A DNA stretch of 64,000 nt from Anaerocolumna sp. AGMB13025 (GTDB lineage: Bacteria; Bacillota; Clostridia; Lachnospirales; Lachnospiraceae): positions 5,564,501 through 5,628,500 of the forward strand of contig NZ_CP121445.1 of NCBI RefSeq assembly GCF_029689925.1, read 5' to 3'. Of this stretch, positions 54,519 through 62,294 are shown piece by piece; position 1 is the first letter of the stretch, and each line of letters starts with the position of its first letter. A program made the position numbers and the translations under genes. The notes beneath the pieces are model-generated. The model made no database searches, had not been told where the DNA came from, and saw nothing but the letters and a program-made list of their open reading frames with translations.

Positions 54519-54656
54519 TTATGATAATAACCATGTGATAAGCTTGTCCTTCTTAGCTAAGAAACCACTTTCACAATCATCAAATAATGTAACAAGACTG
54601 ATGTTTTCTGTTGCTTCAGTTGCCATTTCTAATTCTTCTCTTCTTAAATCTTCCAT
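54519..54656 (-). CDS. Putative RiPP precursor peptide
   Basis: 45 residues, first gene after the LytTR promoter, with a perfect AGGAGGTGA ribosome site. Acidic leader-like first half (MEDLRREELEMATEATE), a middle with one Cys (TLFDDCESG), and a basic-hydrophobic tail (AKKDKLITWLLS). That charge switch, the small size and the following maturation genes make it the best precursor candidate. No known core class fits: no lanthionine Ser/Thr-Cys set, no sactipeptide Cys array. Not similar to any peptide I recognise. Confidence 0.75.
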   Translation of the reverse strand: MEDLRREELEMATEATENISLVTLFDDCESGFLAKKDKLITWLLS

Positions 54657-54813
54657 GTAATGTCACCTCCTTTGTTTATAATTTTAGCTTTATCCAATCT
54701 ATCTGAACTAGCCCTTTAACAGTCAGCAGACCTGTGTTACGTCTTTGTCCGCCGCCCCTCAGACTGTATAGATTGCAAGACCTGCAGGTATGACTTTTCT
54801 ATTGCTTAATGAA

Positions 54814-54882
54814 AAAATACCATGAAACGTTTTTGGTGTAAATATTTTACATCCGAATGGTATTTATTTTTGACCGAATGGC
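54814..54882 (-). promoter_or_regulatory. LytTR-type promoter of the RiPP cluster
   Basis: Minus strand: GCCATTCGG (54874-54882), 12-bp spacer, ACCATTCGG (54853-54861), 10 bp, -35 TTTACA (54837-54842), 17 bp, -10 TATTTT (54814-54819). Eight of nine bases agree between repeats, and the second is identical to the first repeat before agrB. The 5' leader to the precursor start is about 150 bases and contains CAATCTAT / ATAGATTG arms. Confidence 0.78.
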
Positions 54883-54943
54883 GTGATACGAAAATAAAGC
54901 GGAGTATTCTCATGTAATGGACACCTGTTTTGATTGCATAAAA

Positions 54944-54981
54944 ATTACCAACACAGTCTGTTTCCAGTCCACATTGGTAAT
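54944..54981 (-). terminator. Terminator of the sugar-locus gene at 55015
   Basis: ATTACCAA / TTGGTAAT with extra weaker pairs inside and a minus-strand TTTTTA exit. It isolates the RiPP promoter from upstream readthrough. Confidence 0.7.
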
Positions 54982-55014
54982 TAAATAATTTCTTATTGGG
55001 TTTTCATAGGAACA

Positions 55015-57411
55015 TCAGAAATTTCCTTTCAAAAATACCGTTTGATTCGAACTCTCATAGGAAAACAGCTCTGTACGGGTTTCTTCCTCCCAGGAAAATT
55101 CAAATGGCACCTGATTCTTGTTCTCATCGAATGCCATAAGTGATGATACCTTATAAGGCATGCGGATTCTTAAATAAGCACTTACCTTATCGGCTCCCTT
55201 TATCTTCATGGTAAAACCGGTGCCATCCTCATCTGGTTCCAAAGAAAATACTCTTACCGAGGAGCCAATAATCCGCCAGTCTTCCTCTTCTATTTTGGAG
55301 AAATCAAACAATATGGTGTTTTCATCCGGTGCAACCTGCTTTTCTTTAATTATCTTATAATCATTAGCGAGCATATCTGCAAAAAGTCCCTTAAAACTAT
55401 GAGCATCTCCCAGTTTTTTCTCCAGTTCTTTCTCCAGTTTTTTCTCCTGCTTTTTCTCCAGTTCTTTCTCCAGTCCTTTCTCCTTTTCCTGCTCAAAACT
55501 ACTGCTGCCTTCATCCATAACCGCCGAAATAATATAGGGTCCTCTGCGAAGGGTAAGCTGATTCGTAAACTTCCAATCACTGCCTCCAAAAGCTAATACT
55601 TCCTTTACCCGGTTACGGTAATCCGCCGCAAGTTCAGTGGTCAGACAAAGTTTAGCCGGTGCCAGGTTTAATACCAGCACATGTCCTCTGCCAACATTTA
55701 TAACTTTTCCCTCTTTCTCCCCAGGCAGATCAAGCATTTCAAATAGATGTTCTGCGGGATTTTTATACCTTTCTTTACCGTCCTCCTGGTTTTGCGAACG
55801 GTTCCACCAACCCTCAATGTTATGATAGGGATCACTGCCATCTCCGATATAAATCAGCGCGCCTCCCCCTTTGACCCAGGCAGCCAGGGCGTTGTTAACA
55901 TCCGGAGATTCCGGCTTTATATATTCATAACTAAGTATCAGCGTTTTATAATCATCCAGATACCCAGGAAAACGCCTTACATTATCAAGTAGTACCGGAC
56001 GTACTGGAAGCCCGTATTTTAGCAAAGGCATTGCCATTCCAAAGAAATCCGGGAACGTTCCGCTTTGGACAAAGGTACGGAATAAATCCTTATCTCCTAA
56101 AATCTTTTCCATAAAGCTGCGGCTTATTGCAGTGCAATCCTCTCCGTCATGAATCCGGTTCTTAATTTCCTCAAAGGTTTTTTCCATCATCAGGGCACTC
56201 TCATCTAATATAATGCCATCCGGATAACTTCTTTGGAATAATCCCGAATCAGACATTAAGATACCCACACCCTCATTAATGCCGTCAAACGTATATTCCG
56301 GCTGGTCCATATCCCCAAAAAGCTGTACCATACTGTTAAGCAGGGTCGCATATTCTGTAGTAATCGCCTTGGCACCGGGCATATTAGTCGTTGGTATGGT
56401 TCCTCCAGCAAGACCTGCCTTTCTGGGAAATACCCCGTCAAACACCCTTCTTGGCCAGGGACAGATCTCATAATTATGGACAGCCGGATGCAGCAGGGAA
56501 GCAATTGCAGTCTTAACGTAATTATAACGATAATCTTCCCAGGTATACTCAGGATTATCCTCAATGGGATCATGGAGAAACCACATTCTTCTTCCCGTAC
56601 CCTTAACCAGTTCCTGCATAATTCCATATTCTAAAAATGCAGTCTCAAAAGTCCTCTCCTTAACCACACCCTCAAAAACATTGGCTGGGCGGCTGGTACC
56701 AGTCCAAACCTGTGCAATATACCCATCAACAGCAGGAAGCCCAATTAGTGCCCCCTCCGGACTGATGATTTTCCACTGGGTATAATTAAGGAGACTGTGG
56801 GTAGGAACATAAAACCTTAACACTCTGCCATATTTCGTTAGCGCATATTCCTTTAACGCTTCCCCGATACGCCCAATCGTCCTGGCATATAAATGGGCTT
56901 TTAACTTAGAAGCCTTGTACCTTGCATCCAAACTGCTGTGAGGCGGCTGCCAGGGTTCTCGGTAAAACAACAGATATTCCTTTTTAAAAGCCTCCGAATA
57001 ACCTCCCTGATCCCAAAACTCCGGTTCCTCCATATGAATAGCTTCAACCCCAGCATCAATAGAAACCTTTAACTTTTCGGTAAGATACCCCGCAAAAGCA
57101 ACCGTAGGCGACATATAAGGCACATCCTTCCCATGCTGAATATGCTTACCCTCCCGGTCCATCTGACTTTCTTCCCAGTGATTAACCCCGTCATAATCAC
57201 CATACAAATAATCCTGATATTCCCCCCAGGAAATCCCTGTCATCAAATGGACAACATACCCCTTCTCCTTAAACTTACGCACCCTCTCAGGCATAGAAGA
57301 ATCAATCCCATAAACCATAACAAAATCACACTGAACATCAATATTAGGCTGCCAGGGCGCCGCCTCCTGATAACCTGTTAACTCTTCCGAACGTTCTCTT
57401 ATATATGACAT
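55015..57411 (-). CDS. Large glycoside-hydrolase-like protein of the sugar uptake locus
   Basis: 798 residues; the ATG at 57411 is 6 bases after GAGAGGGA (57417 would be too close). No signal peptide, so cytosolic. The first ~400 residues look like a TIM-barrel glycosidase (AIHMEEPEFWDQGG with a candidate acid pair; MWFLHDPIEDNPEYTWEDY). A middle domain (NNALAAWVKGGGALIYIGDGSD) resembles the amidotransferase-like domain of GH42-type enzymes. A highly charged Lys/Glu/Leu repeat of about 32 residues lies near residue 640. I cannot assign a GH family. Confidence 0.6.
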   Translation of the reverse strand: MSYIRERSEELTGYQEAAPWQPNIDVQCDFVMVYGIDSSMPERVRKFKEKGYVVHLMTGISWGEYQDYLYGDYDGVNHWEESQMDREGKHIQHGKDVPYMSPTVAFAGYLTEKLKVSIDAGVEAIHMEEPEFWDQGGYSEAFKKEYLLFYREPWQPPHSSLDARYKASKLKAHLYARTIGRIGEALKEYALTKYGRVLRFYVPTHSLLNYTQWKIISPEGALIGLPAVDGYIAQVWTGTSRPANVFEGVVKERTFETAFLEYGIMQELVKGTGRRMWFLHDPIEDNPEYTWEDYRYNYVKTAIASLLHPAVHNYEICPWPRRVFDGVFPRKAGLAGGTIPTTNMPGAKAITTEYATLLNSMVQLFGDMDQPEYTFDGINEGVGILMSDSGLFQRSYPDGIILDESALMMEKTFEEIKNRIHDGEDCTAISRSFMEKILGDKDLFRTFVQSGTFPDFFGMAMPLLKYGLPVRPVLLDNVRRFPGYLDDYKTLILSYEYIKPESPDVNNALAAWVKGGGALIYIGDGSDPYHNIEGWWNRSQNQEDGKERYKNPAEHLFEMLDLPGEKEGKVINVGRGHVLVLNLAPAKLCLTTELAADYRNRVKEVLAFGGSDWKFTNQLTLRRGPYIISAVMDEGSSSFEQEKEKGLEKELEKKQEKKLEKELEKKLGDAHSFKGLFADMLANDYKIIKEKQVAPDENTILFDFSKIEEEDWRIIGSSVRVFSLEPDEDGTGFTMKIKGADKVSAYLRIRMPYKVSSLMAFDENKNQVPFEFSWEEETRTELFSYESSNQTVFLKGNF

Positions 57412-57871
57412 ATACATTCCCTCTCTTTACTAAACCAATTAACCATTTACAGCATAAATCATAACTTACGTAAAATCTTAATAATTTTATCACTCCATGA
57501 CCAATTAAAACAGACTAAAACAAAAAAACATTTCTCCCAGTTAACATGCGGACTGATGTTGGCAACTACATCGCATGATGTCAATAAGACAATTATAATG
57601 GATATATTCCAACTTACTCATTAAATAATTTGATTCTTAATGGATACTGAATGAATTGCTAAACGCTTAATTAATTACTAACTCTAAAGGATTACTAGCT
57701 CTCAAGGAATTACTAACTTCTCAAGGAATTACTAGCTCCCAAGTAAGAAATCACTAAGTTCTTATAAATTATTAAGCTCTTATAAATTATTAAGCTCTAT
57801 AAATTATTAAGCTCTTGTAAATTATTAAGCTCTTGTAAATATTTAAGCTCTTAGCTAACTACTTCCAACAC
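57412..57871. repeat. Gene-free gap with tandem repeats
   Basis: From 57655 onward, degenerate copies of GGATTACTAGCTCTCAA and then TTATAAATTATTAAGCTC (18-19 bp, about six copies) fill the space up to the hairpin element. No gene. Confidence 0.8.
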
Positions 57872-58149
57872 CATGATAAAATCAGCTCACAACCTAAAAA
57901 TGATAAGCGGCGGTTATGATATATTTCATATGCGCTTCATTCTTTAGCTGCAAAATTCACTTATGGAATTTTCATATGGTATGGAGCCCATAAGCACACT
58001 GTCTGACGAGTGCAGCGAGGAGTTTGTGCTTTTGGGCTCCGCTTTACCATATGAAAAATCCATTAGTGAATTCAGCCAAAGAATATGAAGCATATGAAAT
58101 ATATCATAACCGCCGCTTATCTCAACAACTAAAAGCTGATTTTATCAAC
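57872..58149 (+). repeat. 280-bp long-hairpin element, copy 4
   Basis: Termini CATGATAAAATCAGCT and AGCTGATTTTATCAAC. A perfect 32-bp stem at 57902-57933 / 58090-58121 and the loop at 57994-58029 (GCACACTGTCTGACGAG-TGCA-GCGAGGAGTTTGTGC), same orientation as copy 1. The right end is followed by two further, drifting copies of GATTTTATCAACCCTTGAAA up to 58202. Confidence 0.88.
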
Positions 58150-58213
58150 CCTTGAAACCGATTTTATCAACCCTTGAAACCAATTTCATCAACCCCTTGA
58201 AAGTTGTTCCTAA

Positions 58214-59968
58214 TTAATCCAATACATCGTCCCTAGAAGCAGCACATTCCGTAACATATTTTAAGTAATCCTTAAAAATACCATTCTCCTGAGTCAATAA
58301 ATAATTCTGATACTCTTTTAAAATTGCACGGGCTTCCTCTTCGGTATCAGCAAAATAAGCACGCTGTTCATAATCCGTCATAGTCGTTCCTTCAAAAGCA
58401 AACTTCTTAACCTTGTCATAATTCTCATAATTGATAACTAAACCTTCCAAAGGATAACCACTGACACGCTCAACCGGACGGGCCTGTTTGTATTCCACCA
58501 TTTCCGGCGGAGCTGCATCTGCATCCCCTGCATTGTTTTCACCCCACCAGGTAAAACGTTTGTCAGCCTGAAGTGTACGACCTAAAATATAGCCGATACC
58601 TTTTTCACGGAGTTCATCATCCACAGAGGAATCACCGGCTGCTTTTCTGGCAAGTATCTCACTGTTCAGACGGGGTTTACCGTCGCTGTTCATAGCATAG
58701 GTATCACCTTCAATACCATATTGGCATAAACGGGCTCCTTCTTCACTGTTTACATAATCGAGGTAAGTAAGGGCTGCCTCAATATTAGAGCAGGAAGTAG
58801 GGAAAATAATAGCCGGAGAACCTGCACGTCCATTTTGTTCCAGCTGTACTAACGGCTGACCGTCTTTATAAGTCATCGGTCCAACCGGTATGTAACGTAA
58901 TTCCGGATGGGAACTATATAAACCGGTAAGTTTTGTTGAGTTAATAACAGAACCATACTGTGCAGAGGCAAATAGTGCAGTACCATTACCCACCTTTTCA
59001 TCTGCCTGGGCATCTGTCTGTTTAAAGCATTCTACGTCCAACAAGCCTTGATTTACTAATTTCCAGGTAAATAAATCCCTGTTAACCCAGTCGTCCGTCA
59101 AAGCGAGGAAGGTATAAGTACCATCGGCCTGTTTTCTGTAATTACTGAATTTTTTATCAGCAAAATTAATAGAGTAGCCTGAACTATCCCAGCCGTTATG
59201 GTAGGTAGTTGCTACGATACAATCATTGCCGTTAACATCCTTAAATCCATGTTCTTTTGCTTTCACCATGAAGTTATACATGTCATCTTTGGTCTTGATA
59301 CTTTTCGGATCAATTCCCAGTGCGGCAGGTACGTCACCACGGACAAATACACCGTATGCCCAGTTTGTAACACCATTGTCATCACCCGGAGTTTCCTGGG
59401 GCAGGATATAACGATGTCCGCCAAAGTATTTATAATCCAAATCATTTTCCAGATAGGACTGGGATACTACACCGATATCATAAGCATTCGCAAGGTTCGG
59501 ATAATTTGGCAATAAATCTTCTATAGGCAGCAGTCTGCCTTCGGTACCGGCTTTTTTAATAACCGCCGTTTCACCTCCATTGCCTCCCCAATAAGGTGCA
59601 TTAATCATATCCGGCATATCCCCGGATGCAAATAAGAGATTGAGTTTTTCTGTTTCACTCATCATGATACCTTCAAACTCAACGGTTACTCCGGTCTTTT
59701 CCCTGATTTTCTCAGCTACTTCGTTATTGTACTGATCCGATGCTGTCTTAAATCCACCGTTCCAGCATATCAGCATTTTCAGTTTGACATCATCATACTT
59801 TTTCGGTCCATTTGATGTCTCGTCTGCCGTAGTCTCCGCAGCTGTACCAACACTATTCGAGTCAGCCGGCTTTGAATCTTTGGTACCACTCCCTGATTTG
59901 GAACACCCGGAAAGTAATGAAACCGTCATTACCATAATCATAAGAATCCCAAGCAATCTTTTTTTCAT
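58214..59968 (-). CDS. Sugar ABC transporter substrate-binding lipoprotein (family 1, LipO-like)
   Basis: 584 residues from the ATG at 59968 (AAGGAG upstream). Lipoprotein signal with lipobox LLSGC, then a Ser/Gly/Thr-rich linker. The size and DMINAPYWGG / FTWKLVNQGL pattern fit the large LplA/LipO binding proteins, which take up oligosaccharides or uronides. Operon with two permeases (below) and the YesN-type regulator. Confidence 0.85.
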   Translation of the reverse strand: MKKRLLGILMIMVMTVSLLSGCSKSGSGTKDSKPADSNSVGTAAETTADETSNGPKKYDDVKLKMLICWNGGFKTASDQYNNEVAEKIREKTGVTVEFEGIMMSETEKLNLLFASGDMPDMINAPYWGGNGGETAVIKKAGTEGRLLPIEDLLPNYPNLANAYDIGVVSQSYLENDLDYKYFGGHRYILPQETPGDDNGVTNWAYGVFVRGDVPAALGIDPKSIKTKDDMYNFMVKAKEHGFKDVNGNDCIVATTYHNGWDSSGYSINFADKKFSNYRKQADGTYTFLALTDDWVNRDLFTWKLVNQGLLDVECFKQTDAQADEKVGNGTALFASAQYGSVINSTKLTGLYSSHPELRYIPVGPMTYKDGQPLVQLEQNGRAGSPAIIFPTSCSNIEAALTYLDYVNSEEGARLCQYGIEGDTYAMNSDGKPRLNSEILARKAAGDSSVDDELREKGIGYILGRTLQADKRFTWWGENNAGDADAAPPEMVEYKQARPVERVSGYPLEGLVINYENYDKVKKFAFEGTTMTDYEQRAYFADTEEEARAILKEYQNYLLTQENGIFKDYLKYVTECAASRDDVLD

Positions 59969-60040
59969 ATCACGCACTCCTTAAAATTTATTTGTATGGT
60001 TTTTTATCAGCATGGTGCTTCCATGCCGTACATACCGCTT

Positions 60041-60931
60041 TTATCCCTTAATAGAACCGATCATAACACCTTTTACATAATACTTTTGCAGGAACGGATA
60101 AACAATGACAATGGGCATGGTAAGTATCATTACAAATGCCATTTGCAAGGACTGGGTGGTATAACTGGTCATAGTGGATAAATTCGTTTCCTGTCCAAGC
60201 TTTATGGTAGAAGAAGCCGAAGCTTCACCTAATAGCTTCTGTAACAGGGTGGCAGCAGGATACAGCGCTGCGCGGCTCTGGTAATATGCGCCTGTAAACC
60301 AGTCATTCCAATGCCCTACACCAATAAACAAGGCCAAGGTTGCCAGTATCGGTTTTGATAAGGGCAGGTAGATACCGAATAAAATCTTTACCTCCCCCGC
60401 GCCGTCAATCTGGGCAGATTCCCTAAGTTCATAAGGAAGGGTATCAAAATAAGTCCGAAGTAATAAGAAATTAAAAAAGCTGTATATAGCGGGTATTACA
60501 TAAAGCCAAAAGCTTTTTGTCAGCCCTAAGTCACGTAAAAGCATATAATAGGGAATCATACCGCCACCAAAAATGGTAGTAAAATAAAAAAAGAAAGTGA
60601 AAAATGTCTTGCCCGGTAATGTCTTAATGCATAAGGCATAAGCCATTAAGGCAGTAAAAATAAGTCCTAAAATTACACCAATAAGCGTCCTTGAAACCGA
60701 TATAGTCAAAGACTCGAAAATCCTGGAATCCCGAAAGGCATGGCTGAAATTTTCCAGAGTGAATTCCCTGGGGAAAAAGTATACCCCGCCTCTGGCAAAA
60801 TCCCTGCCGGTGTTTAAGGAAGCCACCAGAACATACCAGAAGGGATATAACGTAATAAAACCAAATAGTGCAAGAAACGTATAATTAAATGCCACAAATA
60901 ATTTTCTGGATTTTGATTCTTTTATTTTCAT
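60041..60931 (-). CDS. ABC sugar permease, YtcP/LplC-like
   Basis: 296 residues, six helices, with the coupling motif ELRESAQIDGAGEVKILFGIYLP (EAA loop) of CUT1 permeases and the typical last residues YVKGVMIGSIKG. Second permease of the pair. No ATPase gene is nearby; the CUT1 MsmK-type ATPase is normally shared from elsewhere. Confidence 0.9.
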   Translation of the reverse strand: MKIKESKSRKLFVAFNYTFLALFGFITLYPFWYVLVASLNTGRDFARGGVYFFPREFTLENFSHAFRDSRIFESLTISVSRTLIGVILGLIFTALMAYALCIKTLPGKTFFTFFFYFTTIFGGGMIPYYMLLRDLGLTKSFWLYVIPAIYSFFNFLLLRTYFDTLPYELRESAQIDGAGEVKILFGIYLPLSKPILATLALFIGVGHWNDWFTGAYYQSRAALYPAATLLQKLLGEASASSTIKLGQETNLSTMTSYTTQSLQMAFVMILTMPIVIVYPFLQKYYVKGVMIGSIKG

Positions 60932-60961
60932 AATGATAATGACCTCTTTCCTTGTTATGGT

Positions 60962-61909
60962 TTACCAAATGCCGACTTCCATAAACTTCTTTGATATGGT
61001 ATTAGTAAGAGCCATCAAGGCAAACGCAAATACCGATTTAAACAAGCCGATTGCCGTGGCATACTCAAACCTTCCGTAATTCAGACCTGTCTTTAAGACA
61101 AAGGTATCCAGTATTTCGGATATCTGATTGTTAGCCGGCTGCTGTAATAACAGAACCTGGTCAAATCCTGCATTTAAAATACCTCCCACCGCGAAAATAA
61201 ACATAATACCAATGGTTCCCTTGATAGAAGGCAGTGTAATATGCCAGGTACATTTTAAATGTCCGGCACCGTCAACGGTTGCAGCTTCATATAGTTCCTG
61301 GCTGACTCCGGATAAGGCTGACAGATAGATAATAGAACCCCAGCCTGCCCCTTTCCAGATATCTGAAAGTACAATCATGGGATAGAAATACCCCTTCTCT
61401 CCCATAATGAAAATGGATTCCTTGCCAAAAGCTTCCCTTATATTGTTAACAATTCCGCCATAAGGTGTAAAAATAACCGTCATCAGACTGACAACAACTA
61501 CCCAGGATACGAAATTGGGCAGATAACTCATGGTCTGCACTACCCGTTTAAACTTTTTTGACCTTACTTCGTTTATTAAAAGAGCTAACAGAATCGGTGC
61601 AGGGAATCCGAAGATAATCTTTAAACCGCTGATAATTATGGTATTTTTCATGACGATCCAAAAGTCCGGGGACTTTATGAACTCTTCGAAATTCGCAAAC
61701 CCAACCCAGGGGCTCCCAAGAATCCCTAGATTATAGTTATAAGATTTAAATGCTAAAAGTGCCCCATACATAGGATAATAGCAAAAAACCAACAGCCAAA
61801 TCACACAGGGAAGGATAAACAGATAAAGCACCTTGTGTTTCATAATTTGCTGCCATAGTTTTCTTATTCGTACTTGCCCCGCTGTCTTAACTTTCATGGT
61901 AGTATTCAC
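60962..61909 (-). CDS. ABC sugar permease, LplB/YteP-like
   Basis: 315 residues, six helices; HKVLYLFILPCVIWLLVFCYYPMYGALLAF at the start and the EAA loop ELYEAATVDGAGHLKCTWHITLP. First permease of the pair, 30 bases before the second. Together with the lipoprotein it forms the uptake system. Confidence 0.9.
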   Translation of the reverse strand: MNTTMKVKTAGQVRIRKLWQQIMKHKVLYLFILPCVIWLLVFCYYPMYGALLAFKSYNYNLGILGSPWVGFANFEEFIKSPDFWIVMKNTIIISGLKIIFGFPAPILLALLINEVRSKKFKRVVQTMSYLPNFVSWVVVVSLMTVIFTPYGGIVNNIREAFGKESIFIMGEKGYFYPMIVLSDIWKGAGWGSIIYLSALSGVSQELYEAATVDGAGHLKCTWHITLPSIKGTIGIMFIFAVGGILNAGFDQVLLLQQPANNQISEILDTFVLKTGLNYGRFEYATAIGLFKSVFAFALMALTNTISKKFMEVGIW

Positions 61910-61931
61910 AAGATTTTTTCTCCTTTCTTAC

Positions 61932-62106
61932 TGTAAAACCAGTTAGCAATTGCGAAACTATATAGTTCTTTGAATACATCATACAATTAATACAAATTTC
62001 ATAGCTTCAGTTGCCCTACGGGCAAGATTCAGCTCTGAAATTGTATTATTTGCATGATATAGAATTACGATATTCGAGTTTCGCAATTACCTTTGTAAAA
62101 CCAGTT
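61932..62106. repeat. MITE-like palindrome between 13-bp direct repeats
   Basis: TGTAAAACCAGTT occurs at 61932-61944 and at 62094-62106. The 149 bases between have terminal arms AATTGCGAAACT (61948) / AGTTTCGCAATT (62077-62088), inner arms (AATACAAATTTCA / TGAAATTGTATT) and a central TTGCCC-TAC-GGGCAA. It lies between the permease operon and its regulator. Confidence 0.65.
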
Positions 62107-62221
62107 CTGAATTCTTTGTATTTACTTAACTGCATTAAGTTTACTACCCCTGCCGTCTTATGAATATCAACTATTTTTTGTTTTTATATGCACTATTTTA
62201 ATTTTTGTTGTGATAATGAAC

Positions 62222-62260
62222 AAAAAGCCTTTAAATGATATATCATTTAAAGGCTTTTTT
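62222..62260 (-). terminator. Strong bidirectional terminator after the regulator gene
   Basis: AAAAAGCCTTTAAATGA / TCATTTAAAGGCTTTTT, 17-bp perfect arms around TATA. Confidence 0.9.
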
Positions 62261-62294
62261 GCTATACTAATTGGATTGTTAAATTTTTAATTCA

